Below are positions 46,041-59,157 of a stretch of DNA of 64,000 bases, piece after piece. The position numbers and the translations under genes are program-made. The notes beneath the pieces are model-generated. The model had not been told where the DNA came from and did not search any database. It saw only the letters and a list, made by a program, of their open reading frames with translations. Source of the stretch: Ianthella basta. Taxonomy: Eukaryota; Porifera; Demospongiae; Verongiida; Ianthellidae. Positions within the stretch are counted from its first letter, which is position 1, and the number at the start of each line of letters is the position of its first letter. The DNA lies in the NCBI GenBank assembly GCA_964019415.1, contig OZ025887.1, positions 6,401,732-6,465,731 of the forward strand, given 5' to 3'.

Positions 46041-49000
46041 TCACCGTCCGTCACCTTGTCCATTGTCCAGCACAGCAGGACTGTTGGGGGCGGAGGAGAC
46101 AGTACTCAGGGATGGAGAGGAGACGAGGCGGGGAGAGGGTGTGTCCCTCTGAAGAGGGCTACCCCCAGCAGCTCTGGCCTGGTTCTTGGCAATGATGATG
46201 GCTGCCTCTGCTGGCGTGAGGCCATACAAGGAGAGGGCGTGGGCTGAGGCCGCTAGCTTCCCAGCCATGGCCCCGGCTGCAGCGGCACTGTTGGTGCTCT
46301 TCCTGGTCTTCTTGCTGCGCTGAGCAGCGCCGCGCTTCCCTCCCTTCATGGTCCCTCCATTCCAGGGTTGAGGTGAGCCCCTGCTGCTTTCACTGTCCAC
46401 CACATTGGAGGTGGGTGTGGAGGTGTGGCTAACAGGGGTGGGGACAGGGGTGGGGACAGGGGTGGGGCGCTTGGAGGAGGGCTCATCACCATTCACCATG
46501 CCACTGCCTCTATTCCTCTTGCGACTGTTCCTCCGCATCTCCTCAACTTGTCGGCGCTCCACCTGCCGAGCCAACACTGCAGGCACATGTGGAGGGCAGA
46601 AGGCAAACTGACGCCCCTCCCCTCCCCTCCCCTCCCCCTTAACTAGACAGAGTGATGCCCCTCCCCTCCCCTCCCCTCCCCCTTAACTAGACAGAGTGAT
46701 GCCCCTCCCCTCCCCTCCCCCTTAACTAGACAGAGTGATGCCCCTCCCCCCCCCCCTCATCCACTAGGCAGACTGACAACCCTCCCCTCCAACACACATC
46801 TAGTTTCCACTTCTGCATCGTCCAGGAGGAGGGAGACCACTTCTTTAGGCTTCAAGCTTCCCTCTGTCCTGAACTCCCCTCCTTGGATCACCATACGGTG
46901 GATCTGAACACACAAGCACAGCGCAACATGCTGTAATCAGCTTTGCAACACATACACCAGCCACACTACCGGCCCCTCCCACCCTTCCTTCCACGCCCCT
47001 CCCACCCTTCCTTCCACGCCCCTACCTACCCTTCCTTCCACGCCCCTCCCTACCCTTCCTTCCAAGCCCCTCCCTACCCTTCCTTCCAAGCTCCTCCCTA
47101 CCTTTCCTTCCAAGCCCCTACCTCGCTCTTCTCCTTGGCTCTCTGCAGTATGCGCTCCTCAATAGTCCCCTTCACTATCAGCCGGTACACAGTCACTTGC
47201 CGTGTCTGCCCCAGGCGGTGGGCCCGGTCCATTGCCTAACAATGCATTCATACAACAGACGAGCAGAGATTAATGGTTGTGTGGTGCAATGTGCAGCACT
47301 CCTGTCCATGAGTGGGCATTAATACACACATTAATGGCGTGGAGCAATGAGCGGTCATTTTAAGAGCACATGGCAAAGTGACCGACAGCTCTACATTTCA
47401 TTGACCACTCGCCAACCCCTCCCCTCCCACCAGACCCCTCCCACCTGCCCACTCCTCCCCTCCCACCTCACCTGCCTACCCCTCCCCTCCCACCTCACCT
47501 GCCTACCCCCCCTCCCACCTCACCTGCCCACCCATCCCACCAAACCCCTCCCACCTGCCCACTCCTCCCTTCCCACCTCACCTGCCTACCCCTCCCCTCC
47601 CACCTCACCTGCCTACACCTCCCCTCCCACCTCACCTGCCCACCCATCCCACCAGACCCCTCCCACCTGCCCACTCCTCCCTTCCCACCTCACCTGCCCA
47701 CCCATCCCACCAGACCCCTCCCACCTGCCCACTCCTCCCCTCCCACCTCACCTGTCCACCCATCCCACCAGACCCCTCCCACCTCACCTGCTGGTCCACT
47801 GTGGGGTTCCAGTCACTGTCAAAGAAAATGACTGTGTCAGCTGCTGTCAGGTTGATGCCCAGGCCGCCAGCACGTGTGCTCAGCAGAAACACAAAAATAT
47901 CTGAATTTGTCTGAAAGTCATCCACCATGTCACGGCGCTCTGAGATCCGTGAGGAGCCGTCCAGACGTGTGTACTTGTAGCGTTTGCACTGCATGTAGTC
48001 CTGCACACAGGACAGATGGGCCACCACTACCCACTGGCACATGCAGCACCGCACCGCACCCCTCTCCACCCTTTCCCCTCCCCCTCCTCCCCCTCGTCCC
48101 TCCCCTCCCTCCCCACCCCTCACTTCAAGGATGTCAATCATTCGAGTCATCTGTGAATACACCAGGACGCGGTGCCCCTCCTCCTTCAGCTCGGCTAAGA
48201 GACGGTCCAACACATACATCTTGCCACTGTCTGACACCATGTGGTGCTTGTCTGGAGGATGGGGGAGGGTGGGGAGGGGAGGGGAGGGTAGGGGTGAAGG
48301 CATGCACACACCAGGCCATACCATGCACTCACCAGGGAGTGTTATGTGTGACCAGCCAAGAGTGGGGTGCAAGGCACTCAGACCACCCAGGGGGCGGGGC
48401 CAGAGGGGGTCAGATGACGTTGGATCACTAACATCACACACTGCGAGAGCTCCTTCTTGCAGCACCTGCCTCAGCTGCCTGCTCCCCCCTCCTCCCACTT
48501 CTAGCTGCTCTACCTCCACTGCTCGCCGGGAGCAGAGGGCCAAGCGGTGCGGGCTCACAACCTGAGACAGCAGCCATGGACCAGGACATGGTCATGTGAC
48601 ACAATACGTACATTGCCATGACAACACTGAAAGACGTCCCACCCCACCCACCTGCCATGCTGAGACATACAGCAGTGAAGGTATGCCCACGAGCTGACAC
48701 GGCAACTGACACCCACCTCCAGGGCAGTCACTGCTCATGGGGCTGTCCCGGGACTGGCAGGGGGTGGGGCCAGCACACCCCACCCCTCTGCTGCCTGGAC
48801 TGAGCTCCCCATTACATTCACCTTTCTCTGGCAGACACAAGTCTGCAGACAGGCAGCCATTTTGTTGCAAGTCACATGCTTGCTCCTCTGTTGGCATGGC
48901 AACAGTCTTGAGTGGCCTGACAACAACAGTGTTATGGCCCAGTGTGGCTTTAGTGGGCGACACAAACACAAGGGAGGAGAGGGTGGGGCTGTCTCTGATG

Positions 49001-52000
49001 GCCCAGGGAGACAGTGGCAGGGCAGGAGTGAGCAGGAAGAGTGGGGTACGGGACATTACACTTGAATGCCACACTCCCTGCAGGTATGTGACTGAGAGCT
49101 TCATAAGGTGTTGGCACATGAAGAGTAGCCTGCAGAGGGAGCACACACAGACACACACACACACGTACAGTGTGTACTGCCAGACAGGGAGGAGTACAGG
49201 GCATGTATAGGGATTGCTGTAGTGTCCATGTGCAGAGGAGAGGCACCTGTCTGTGGTGCACGCGGTACTGAGTAGGGCAACCTCTGAGGGGGAAAGCCCT
49301 GCTAATCTCAAAGCTGAAAAGCCGCCCCCTCCCTCCATCATGGACTGGTGCACATGGTCCTTGCTGAACAGACCCAGCGTGATAACAAGCAGCCTGAAAG
49401 GGGGGGGGGGGGGGGGCAGGGTGACCATAGGCACTATTTTAGGGACTACAGACAGGGGAGGGGCACTAACACACCTCCAAACACTTGCATTGGTCCTGTT
49501 GAACAGTCCTGTCCGGCAAGAAGGGAATGGCAGGAGGTTGACTGCAAGAGACATTACTTGCCACAACCCCCTCACCCTGCCCCCACACTCTTCACTGCAC
49601 CCAACACTTCACACTGCACCCCACACCTTCACACTGCACCCCACACTCTTCACTGCACCCCACACTCTTCACTGCACCCCACACTCTTCACTGCACCCCA
49701 CACTCTTCACTGCACCCCACACTCTTCACTGCACCCCACACTCTTCACTGCACCCCACACTCTTCACACTGCACCCCACACCTTCACACTGCACCCCACA
49801 CTCTTCACTGCACCCCACACCTTCACACTGCACCCCACACCTTCACACTGCACCCCACACCTTCACACTGCACCCCACACTCTTCACTGCACCCCACACC
49901 TTCACACTGCACCCCACACTCTTCACACTGCAATCCCACACTCTTCACACTGCACCCCACACTCTTCACACTGCACCCCACACTCTTCACTGCACCCCAC
50001 ACCTTCACACTGCACCCCACACTCTTCACACTGCACCCCACACTCTTCACTGCACCCCACACCTTCACACTGCACCCCACACTCTTCACACTGCACCCCA
50101 CACCTTCACACTGCACCCCACACCTTCACACTGCACCCCACACCCCTCACCATTGTCGTAAAGCAACTTAGGCAGTTGAAAAGGCTCTGGTGAGAAGAAG
50201 AGTGGTGACCGGACCTCCAGGCGCTCAAACAGCTCAGGATGGTTGCACACCTGTGGCCAAGAGACAAGATGGCCTCAGCGCTGTGGCCACCTACCACATG
50301 CAGGTGCACTCACCTTTCTGAACTGCATTACCAGGTTCATCAAACTGGAGGCCTTGGCAGTGTCCCCGCCCCCTCCATGCACCGTTGAGCTCTGCAGCAG
50401 CTCCTCCACAGTAATCCTGTTCCTCAAGCGCTGGTATAGTCTCCGCTGCAGGCTGGACAGGGGACACGGCACCTCCACCTCCACCTTGGGGGCCATCTCG
50501 TGCTCCACGTCCTGCTTGATGCGACGCAGCATAAACGGCTTCAGGATCATGTGCAGTCTCGTCAGCTGGTCTGTGAGGGAGGGGTGGGGCAGGGTGGGGC
50601 AGGGTGGGGCAGGGTGTCTTAGCACTGCTCCTCCATTACCACAGGACACATCATTCTGAACTCATTCACAGGACCACACCCCTCCTATCCACTCCCATCT
50701 GCTCCCCTCACTCACTCTCGTCAAGGGTAGACTTGCGCTCAGCATGGCTCTCAATGTCCTTTGAGAACCACTCACTGAACTCGTCGTGTGAGTCAAACAG
50801 TGTGGGCATGATGAAGTGGAGCAGGGCCCACAGCTCAGCCATGCTGTTCTGGATGGGTGTGCCCGTCAGGAGGAGGCGGTTGCGACAGCTGAAGCCTAAC
50901 AGCACCTTCCAGCGCAGACTGAGGGCCAGTGAAGGGCACACAACACACCACAGTCAGCATCACACCTCCTTCCCATCCCCCTCCCCCTCCCCTCCCCCTA
51001 ACCAACCTGTTACTGCTCTTGATGGCCTGAGCCTCGTCCAGGATCATGTACTGCCACTTGACGCGTTGGAAGTACTTGGCGTCAGTGACCACAAGCTGGT
51101 AGCTGGTGATGAGGATGTGGAAAGGAGCCTTACGCCGCGAGAGGAGCTTCTGCAGCACAAAGTGGAAGGAGCAACAGGTGAGGTGGGGTGAGGGGTTAGG
51201 GAGCTCGAGGGAGGGGTAGAGGGGGTGGGGGTGAGGGAGGGGGGTAGAGGGGGTGGGGGTGAGGGAGGGAGGGGTGGAGGGGGGGGTGAGGGAGGTGAGG
51301 GAAGTGAGAGAGCTATCAGCAACCCCGCTATGGTGGTGTGACAGCTGCTCACCTGACTCCAAAACTTCCTGATGGTCTTCCGTTCATGTGGGCTGCCCCA
51401 GTAGGGGAGGACGCTCAGCTCTGGCACAAATCGGCTGCACTCCTGCTGCCAGTTGTGCAGGGTGGAGGCTGGAGTGACTATGAGGAAGGGACCCCAAATG
51501 TGCTGCATCTGGAAGGGGTGGGGTGGGGTGGGGTGGGGGAGGGGGAGGTGGGAGGCAGAGTTGGGTGAAGACACACACACACGGAGTGGACCCTTGCACA
51601 CATAGTGCATGTGTGCACACACCTCAGCCAAGTGGGCCAGCAGGGCAATGCTCTGGATGGTCTTGCCCAGTCCCATCTCGTCAGCTAGGATCCCGTTGAT
51701 ACCCTGCACAGAGCGGGCCAACCTTACAACACCACTCAAGCACCTCCCTACTCCTCCCCCTCCCTTCCACCACAAGCCCCTCCCCCACCCCTCTCCCTCC
51801 CTTCCACCCACAAGCCCCTCCCCCTCCCCCACCCCTCACCTGGTTGTAGAGGCTGGCAAGCCAGTTCATCCCCTTCAGCTGGTATGCCTTGAGCTGGCCG
51901 ATGAACATGTTTGGCTGAGGGTGCTCCTGGGCACCGGAGAGACTGGGGTTGGCCAGACTGAAGTTGAGGTCAACTACATAGCAACGGGTAACACAGAACT

Positions 52001-53626
52001 CAATACAGGGGGTGAGGGGAGGGGGAGTGGGAGGAGGGGAGGGGGAGTGGGAGGAGGGGCTTACGTACATGAGTGCTGCAAGTCACTTTCTTCATGCACC
52101 AAGCCATCGTAGGTCCCTCTCCTGTCCTCCTGGTCTTTGAAGGCACTCTCCACATTGGACAGAGCCTGTGCTTTCATCGCTTCACAGTCTGCACAGCACA
52201 AGGCCAAAGTTCACACGCTGTACCCCCTACCCCTGCCCCCCCCCCCCCCACCCACCCACTCCTCACCATACTCATCAGGGTCCTCCAGGTTGACCATCAC
52301 CCCTGGCACCACCTCCCGCTGGAGGGGCGTGTCTTCCAGCTTCTGTAGGATGCGCTGTGACGAGTCCTCCTCTCCAGTCAGCTTCTTGGCCATGAAATGG
52401 GCATACAGCTCTGTCTGGGTGATGAGGAAGTTGAGCTTGCGTTGCTGGCGGCGGGCCTCTCGCATCTCCTCGTCATGTCGCCGCTGCTCCTGGGCCTCCC
52501 TCTCAGCCCTCCTCCTCTGCTCCTTCTCCACACGCTCATACTTCCGCCAAAACACCAATACCTGCACACACATACATACACATATGTACACACAGACATA
52601 CACACATACGTACACACATGCCCACACATGCCGCGGGCTGTGGTTAAGTGTCTGACCTCTCGGACCATCCGTCTGGCCCTTGTCTGGTAGTCCTTGGACG
52701 TCTTAGCAGAGCGAGCAGCGGCCTTCCTCACCTCACGCTGACACATTGCAGCCACCTGCACACATGGAGGGGTCTGACTCACTCCACCATTGCCTCCCCC
52801 CTCATCTCACAGACTCACCTTCTTGGCGGAGCTCAGTGACATGTGCCGACCAACTGCCACCACTTTAGCAGCCTGCGGCAAGGCACCATGGAGGGCACGG
52901 TGACACAAACACACACACAGACAGACAGAAAACCCCCAGACCACAACACAACACACCTTTGGTATTTCTTTCTTAGCAATGAACTGCCAGAGCTTCTTGT
53001 GTTGTTCCTCTGCACTACTCCTTTCCACAGCACTTTCAACCTACACACGCAGACAGACACGCGTGTGGCAGACCAGCAAGGCAGAGGAGAGGCTCTTCAG
53101 CTGCCCACCTTTGGCCTCCAGTCCTCCTCCAGCTGGGTCACATCTTGCTTTGGGGGCTTCTGGCGGGACCTCTTGGCAGAGGATGACTCACCAGCCTTGG
53201 CAGCTGTCCGTCTCCGCCCACCTGGCCCCGCCCTTCCCAGGATACGACCCAGTTCAGCTGAGGTGGGTCGACATGCTTGATAGGGGTCGTCAGCAAGGAA
53301 CACGCCCACACTAATATACCTGTAGTCCTGGAGCTGGGAGGGGGACAGGTCCGGGCAGTCAGCAACAGAGGATGGCATAATGGCTGATGTGTGTGTGCCG
53401 GGCCCCTCCCACCTGCTCTGAGTGCTGGTGGTACTGCCTTCTCCACCGCTGGCACTTCCGATGGACCTTCAGCATAAACTGGACACGATTCTCCTCATCT
53501 GCACCACTCTCCTCGTCAGATGAGCTCAGCACATCCTACAGACAGACACAGGCGCACAGACAGCAACTGACACACAAACACACAACATTCATCATCCCTC
53601 TCTGATGGCTTAGACAGACACACACA

Positions 53627-53720
<94 letters not shown>

Positions 53721-53742
53721 CACACACACACACACACGCACG

Positions 53743-53839
<97 letters not shown>

Positions 53840-54138
53840 CAACATGCCTTGATCCAGTTCCTCTCATCGGGCATGAAGCTAAAGTTGTACCGAGATCTCC
53901 AACATGGCCGAAGCTCCGGCCTCAGTCCTTCTCCTTCGCCGGGCGCATGTCCGCCTATGCCAGGCCTGGGGGAGAGAGAGGGAGTGTGATACACTCGCTC
54001 ATACCGTCAGTGGTGGCGTGCTTACTTGTCCGGGGCATGGTGGAGGGAGTTCCGCATCCACCTGTCCAGTTCACCAAGGAGCGGTTCGACGCTGAGAGAC
54101 CGTCTGAGTTGGGCCAGCTCATCCCCTAAAGATGCCAT
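46041..54138 (-). CDS. INO80: INO80 chromatin-remodelling ATPase
   Basis: Catalytic subunit of the INO80 complex, which slides and edits nucleosomes. The start is [20 protein letters not shown] (CAT 54136-54138). The DBINO region follows ([60 protein letters not shown]). The SNF2 domain reads [34 protein letters not shown] (Walker A), [24 protein letters not shown] box in [33 protein letters not shown] and [21 protein letters not shown] long insertion (48600-50300) separates the lobes, as usual in INO80. The second lobe has [66 protein letters not shown] and [13 protein letters not shown]. The tail holds [20 protein letters not shown] and a stop at 46041. Confidence 0.95.
46612..46770 (-). 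repeat. Minisatellite CTTAACTAGACAGAGTGATG
   Basis: Four units of CTTAACTAGACAGAGTGATG followed by CCCCTCCCCTCCCCTCCCC in an INO80 intron. Confidence 0.88.
46970..47125 (-). repeat. Minisatellite CCCTTCCTTCCACGCCCCTC
   Basis: Seven copies of a 23-base unit with CACGCCC/CAAGCCC variants, INO80 intron. Confidence 0.87.
47405..47795 (-). repeat. Minisatellite of CCCACCTCACCTGCC units
   Basis: Mixed higher-order array of TCCCACCTCACCTGCCTACC and ACCAGACCCCTCCCACCTGC units filling an INO80 intron. Confidence 0.88.
49575..50152 (-). repeat. 21-bp minisatellite starting at an INO80 splice donor
   Basis: About 29 copies of GTGCAGTGTGAAGGTGTGGG or GTGCAGTGAAGAGTGTGGG on the INO80 strand. The array begins at the donor (GACAATG/GTGAGGGGTGTGGGGTGC) and runs on for 570 bases; the plus-strand frames through it are repeat artefacts. 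Confidence 0.93.
53623..53837. repeat. (CA)n microsatellite
   Basis: 215 bases of CA with ATGCA and CACGCACGCACG interruptions in the INO80 intron after the exon coding [13 protein letters not shown]. Confidence 0.95.
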
Positions 54139-54637
54139 TGTAGTTGACAAGTGGACGCTAGGCACGCCACTGGGCAGGCAGAGGAGACTGGGAGGAGAGA
54201 CCGACCACGTGGGAACCCGCCACGCGGTCACGAACCGCCTCGAATGAAACGAGGTTGATGGCGGGAAAATTTACTCCCACAACCTTTCTCGCCGCGAAAG
54301 CCCCTTCCTTCTAGCAATGAACCCTCATGAGAGATGTTCTGGAGTGCCTGAAGACAGCCAAAGGCAAGGGTGGGGGTTTACGTTTAGGCGCCAGGTCCGA
54401 AAGGTTCTGGATGATTTAGCCCTGTCGGGGCTGTTTGCGTTTGTAAGGTCATCTGATGTATTCTGTGCCTGACATCTTGGCAGGCTGCTGGTCGGCGGGC
54501 ACGGCAGCCGCTCCATGGGATCGATAACTCATTTGCACAATACAAGGGAGGAAACTCCGGATACGGCACCGGATAACACGGGCAGAACCATGAATGTCGT
54601 CTTGTGGCTCCAACCATGAATGTCATTATTGAGCAAG
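54139..54637. promoter_or_regulatory. Divergent spacer, INO80 / MCCC2
   Basis: 499 bases between divergent starts, no tandem repeat and no coding-like frame. It includes ACCGACCACGTGGGAACC with an E-box CACGTG and GATGGCGGGAAAATTTAC, an E2F-like GGCGGGAAA. Probable shared promoter region; function inferred. Confidence 0.5.
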
Positions 54638-56350
54638 ATGGCCGGCAGAATGATGGCTACTGTCTCGAGCTCTCTGCTTCGGCTAGCGGCGAGGCCTGTC
54701 GTCAGAGTCTGCAGCGCGGACAGGCGGTACCACGGGGAGGCAGTAGCAATGCAGATTGGCAGTCCTTTAGAAATGACTGAGGAAGTCAAAGCGAACGTAG
54801 CCCAAATGAAGGCATTGGTGCAGGATTTGAAGCAGACAGCGGCAAAAATTGAGCAAGGAGGAAGTGAAACTGACAGGCAGCGTCATGTGTCAAGGAACAA
54901 GCTTCTGGTGCGTGACCGCATCTCGGCGCTGCTGGACCCAGGCTCTCCCTTCCTGGAGCTATCCCAGCTTGCCGCCCACGGCGTGTACGAGGAGGAGGTC
55001 CCTGCAGCAGGGATCGTGACAGGAGTGGGGCGTGTAGCGGGGGTGGAGTGTGTGGTGGTGGCCAACGACGCTACCGTCAAGGGTGGCACTTACTACCCCC
55101 TCACAGTGAAGAAGCACGTCCGAGCGCAGGAGGTGGCCCAGCAGAACTGCTTGCCCTGCGTCTACCTTGTCGACTCAGGTGGGGCCATGTTGGCCATGCA
55201 GGACAGTGTGTTCCCCGATCGGGATCACTTTGGTAGGATTTTCTACAACCAGGCAGTGATGTCGTCCATGGGGATTCCCCAGGTGGCTGTGGTGCTGGGC
55301 TCATGCACGGCAGGTGGTGCCTATGTCCCGGCCATGGCAGATGAGAGCGTCATTGTGAAGCAGCAGGGAACCATCTTCCTGGCAGGCCCTCCACTGGTTC
55401 GGGCTGCCACTAACGAGGTTATCAGCGCTGAGGACCTGGGAGGAGCAGACGTGCACTGCCGTGTGTCGGGCGTGGCGGACCACTATGCACAGGATGACCT
55501 GCATGCACTGCACACTGCTCGGCAGATTGTGAGCAACCTCAACTGGAAGAAGGCGCCCAGTGTAACGGTCTGTGCCCCTGAGGAACCCCTCTACCCTGCC
55601 GAGGACATCTATGGAGTCATTCCAGCCAACCTTCGCAAGGCATTTGATGTGCGAGAGGTGATTGCTCGAGTGGTGGACGGCAGCCGCTTCAGTGAGTTCA
55701 AACAGCTCTATGGCACCCCACTGGTGACTGGCTTTGCCCGTCTCCATGGTTACCCCATAGGGATAGTTGCCAACAACGGCATCCTCAACTCCGAGTCGGC
55801 TGTAAAAGGGACACATTTTATTGAGCTCTGCTGCCAGCGCAAGATTCCTCTTGTGTTCCTGCAGAACACGACGGGGTTTGTGGTGGGCAAGGATGCAGAG
55901 CACGGTGGTATAGCCAAGAACGGGGCCAAGATGGTGATGGCGGTGGCGTGTGCCAAGGTCCCCAAGTTCACCGTCATCATTGGTGGCAGCTTTGGTGCAG
56001 GGAACTACGGCATGTGTGGGCGTGCGTACAGCCCTCGCTTCTTGTTCATGTGGCCCAACTCACGCATCTCGGTGATGGGCGGGGAGCAAGCCGCAGGAGT
56101 GCTGACTGACCTGCAGGTGGCAAAGCTGAAGAAGGCGGGGCGCGAGGTCACACCCACCATGGTGAATGAGTTGAAACAGCCCATCATTGACAAGTATGAG
56201 CACGAGGGCCACGCCTACTACTCGAGTGCCCGCCTCTGGGATGACGGTGTCATTGACCCCGCCGACACACGACAGGTGCTGGCCATGGCTATCAGTGCCT
56301 CACTCAATGCACCCATCCCAAACACCAACTTTGGAGTGTTCAGAATGTAA
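54638..56350 (+). CDS. MCCC2: Methylcrotonoyl-CoA carboxylase beta subunit
   Basis: Carboxyltransferase subunit of the mitochondrial leucine-degradation enzyme. One uninterrupted frame, unlike every other long gene here. I chose the ATG at 54638 (CAAGATGGCCGGC, TISU-like) over an in-frame ATG at 54620; either gives an Arg-rich leader without early acidic residues, a mitochondrial signal. About 570 residues, the usual length. Visible blocks: [196 protein letters not shown] and [15 protein letters not shown], ending NTNFGVFRM. Nothing looks broken. It is convergent with MDH1, 237 bases away. Confidence 0.96.
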   Translation: MAGRMMATVSSSLLRLAARPVVRVCSADRRYHGEAVAMQIGSPLEMTEEVKANVAQMKALVQDLKQTAAKIEQGGSETDRQRHVSRNKLLVRDRISALLDPGSPFLELSQLAAHGVYEEEVPAAGIVTGVGRVAGVECVVVANDATVKGGTYYPLTVKKHVRAQEVAQQNCLPCVYLVDSGGAMLAMQDSVFPDRDHFGRIFYNQAVMSSMGIPQVAVVLGSCTAGGAYVPAMADESVIVKQQGTIFLAGPPLVRAATNEVISAEDLGGADVHCRVSGVADHYAQDDLHALHTARQIVSNLNWKKAPSVTVCAPEEPLYPAEDIYGVIPANLRKAFDVREVIARVVDGSRFSEFKQLYGTPLVTGFARLHGYPIGIVANNGILNSESAVKGTHFIELCCQRKIPLVFLQNTTGFVVGKDAEHGGIAKNGAKMVMAVACAKVPKFTVIIGGSFGAGNYGMCGRAYSPRFLFMWPNSRISVMGGEQAAGVLTDLQVAKLKKAGREVTPTMVNELKQPIIDKYEHEGHAYYSSARLWDDGVIDPADTRQVLAMAISASLNAPIPNTNFGVFRM

Positions 56351-56587
56351 TGTTGACCTGTGTATGTTTAGCATGCTTTCTATTGTGAACCAATATGTAT
56401 TTTCTTGTATTGTGAGTACAGCCTCCATGCAGCGTGCCTGGTCACATGCAGGTCACATGCAGGTAATGACTGCATTCTCTAATGAATATTATGAACCTAG
56501 AGTTCTTGTGCGAGTGCACAAGAAGTGTTGCTACAGTTCAATTGAGCTAGGCTGCATGGCTCAGAGCTTGCTGTCACAGTGGTGTAG

Positions 56588-58602
56588 TCACTGTGCCCCT
56601 CCACCGAGGAAGCTCACAGCCGTCTCCTTCTCCTCCAAGAGCTCCTTCGCACTTGCCTCCATCTTCTCCCTGGCAAAGTCGCTCACCTCCAGTCCGTCGA
56701 CTACCTCCCAAGAGCGATCAGCGTTGATCTTCACTGGGACTGAGTATACTATGCCCTCAGGGATGTTGTAGTGTGTACCGTCAGAGAGGACACCCATTGA
56801 CACCCATTCACCCTGGAGGGAGAAGGGGGAGCATATGGGACCAGACTGACACACCCTCTAGTGCCATATGGGACCAGACTGACACACCCTCTAGTGCCAT
56901 ATGGGACCAGACTGACACACCCTCTAGTGCCATATGGGACCAGACTGACACGCCCTCTAGTGCCATGTTCCACTGCAATGCTCACATCTGCAGTGCCAAA
57001 CCACCAGCTCCTCATGTGGTCCACGATGGCCTTAGCTGCAGACATTGCAGACGACAGGCCCCGCTTTTCAATCACAGTGGCTCCACGCTTCTGCACTGTC
57101 TGAGGGGGGAGGGGAGACAAGTGACAGTATGGCAGCATCCTCCTCCAACCAAGAGGTGTTGGCTTCAAGGCAACTACTACAACAGCTACACAGAGCATCG
57201 GTGACTACAGATGACTCACTGTGATGAAGTCTCCCTTGAGCCAGGCGTCGTCCTTCACAGCATCATAGACGGGGGTCTTCCCCCCGTCCCTCCCCTTCAC
57301 ATAAGCGTGAGCCACATCCGGGAACTGTGTGGAGGAGTGGTTGCCCCAGATGATGACGTTGTGCACCTCCTGTGGCGTGACCCCCAGACGGGAGGCCACT
57401 TGGGCCTGGGCACGGTTCTGGTCCAGGCGTGTCATACAAGTGAAGTTACTGGGAGGGAGTGAGGGGGCGGACTTGAGGCACAGCATGGCATTGGTGTTGG
57501 CAGGGTTGCCTACCACCAGCACCTGGAGGGGGTGGGGAGGGGGTGGGGAGGGATGGAGAGGGGTGGAGAGAAGTGGGAAGGCATGGTGAGGCAGTAGGGA
57601 GGGGGTGGGGAGGGGGAAAGGTGGGGTTACAGCATTAAATATTCTCATTCCAAGTCCATGTGGCAGTGGTCTAGCAAGGCTGGGACAAGGCTACTTACAA
57701 TAGCAGGGAAGAGACTGTTCGATTTGGTGGCAACCGTACCTTGACTGTCTTCTTTGCGTGTGCGTCCAGAGCCTTCCCCTGGGTCTCAAATATCTTAGCA
57801 TTGGCCTTCAGCAGGTCCTTTCGCTCCATGCCCTGTTTGCGTGGCATGGCCCCCACCATGATGCAGACGTCGATGTTGCTGAAGGCCTCAGCTGGGTCTG
57901 CAGTTGTGGCCACCTCTGTAGCAGAGATTGGGGGAATAAGGCATGGCCGCATAAGGGTGTGGTCGTACGTAAGGTGCGGTCACATGCAGGGTGTGGCCGT
58001 AGGTAGGGTGTGGTCACATGCAGGGTGTGGCCGTAGGTAGGGTGTGGTCACATGCAGGGTGTGGCCGTAGGTAGGGTGTGGTCACATGCAGGGTGTGGCC
58101 GTAGGTAGGGTGTGGTCACATGCAGGGTGTGGCCGTACGTAAGGTGTGGTTGCCTCACCGTACCCTTGAGGAGAGGGAGAGCGCAGTCCTGTAGCTCCAT
58201 GACCACGCCTTCCATGACCTTCACCATGGGAGGGATGTCCAGGAGGAGCAGCTCAATGGGCTGGTCCATGCCAAATACATCTCCCCGCGCCAAGGCGTAG
58301 AGGAGGGAGTATGCGATCTGGCCAGCAGCGCCAGTGACGCAGACGCGCAGAGCAGCAGACTGCAGCAGGGAGAAATTGAATTGTGTACAATTGGGCGTAC
58401 CACACGGGCCGCGTCTGGAGCACTACATGACTGCAGTGGATTGGTCGACAGGACTTCAGTGCCAGTAAGCTTATTCTGCTTCGCCTGTCTGCCTCAGTCG
58501 GTAACAAATGCACATATGACCTAATTTGAGCGGTGTGCTGTCCCAGGCGGCACGGCTGCCTAGCCAGCAGAGATGGTGCCTGTAAGCGAAGGGGCTCACC
58601 AT
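56588..58602 (-). CDS. MDH1: Cytosolic malate dehydrogenase
   Basis: NAD-dependent malate/oxaloacetate interconversion in the cytosol. Exon 1 contributes only the start codon (CAT 58600-58602, ATG/GTGAGC). Exon 2 opens [20 protein letters not shown] with the Rossmann GxxGxxG, then [20 protein letters not shown]. The next exons give [80 protein letters not shown] (substrate Arg and catalytic Asp), [20 protein letters not shown] (catalytic His) and [20 protein letters not shown]. The last exon ends [14 protein letters not shown], stop 56588-56590. It lacks a leader and has the MDH1-type WGNHSSTQ, so it is cytosolic rather than mitochondrial. Two introns carry minisatellites (56843-56965, 57950-58150). 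Confidence 0.95.
56843..56965 (-). repeat. 33-bp minisatellite in MDH1 intron
   Basis: Four copies of TGCCATATGGGACCAGACTG followed by ACACACCCTCTAG (third boundary ACACGCC). Confidence 0.92.
57950..58150 (-). repeat. 34-bp minisatellite in MDH1 intron
   Basis: About six copies of GGTGTGGCCGTAGGTAGGGT followed by GTGGTCACATGCAG, in the intron after the exon ending DCALPLLK; on the gene strand the array begins about 12 bases after the donor. Confidence 0.92.
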
Positions 58603-59157
58603 GGTCGGACGGGAGCTCGGGTCAGCAGGAGGCACTGGAGGTCTGTAGAGTGCAGGTACGTGGATGTAACCTCCAACCGTGACACGTGACGGAGTAACCA
58701 CATCACATGAGGAAAGGTGACGAGTGAGGGCACGTGCTTGTGTGTGCAACCTCACGCATAAAGCACAATTCATGCGGTGGGGTGGCGCCCAACCAGCTGC
58801 GGTAAACGCCTACACACCAGCACTCGTGACAGGAGAAGAAAGTGTGAGAGTGTCTTGTGACAGGCAGTGTCAAGCCTACAAAGTGACGGCCTCACCTGTG
58901 ATGCTGGCACAGCTAGCTGTCTGTGGCTACAGGGCTGACTGTAGGCACATCACCAGCTGTACAGAGAGCTGCAGGAACAAGACCTCCACTCTTGCATCCT
59001 GTCCTCTCCCAGTCCACCAACCCCACCCACCTCAGTCCTGCCCTCTGCAGAGGCAGACTATCCTGTTTCAATAAAAATAACCTAACCTAGCCTAGCTAGT
59101 TCCTTGATTTCCAGATGGAAAGAATTTGGTTTTCAAGATAGAACTTCAGCTCATTTA
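58603..59157. other. Gene-poor spacer upstream of MDH1
   Basis: No frame with recognisable coding character. It must contain the MDH1 promoter near 58603. An AATAAA on the + strand at 59070-59075 could be the 3' end of an unseen transcript, but no exon was identified. Confidence 0.35.

Noticed and set aside
49250-50190. His/Thr/Pro-rich plus-strand frames of about 300 codons
   Set aside because: Antisense translation of the minisatellite in an INO80 intron.
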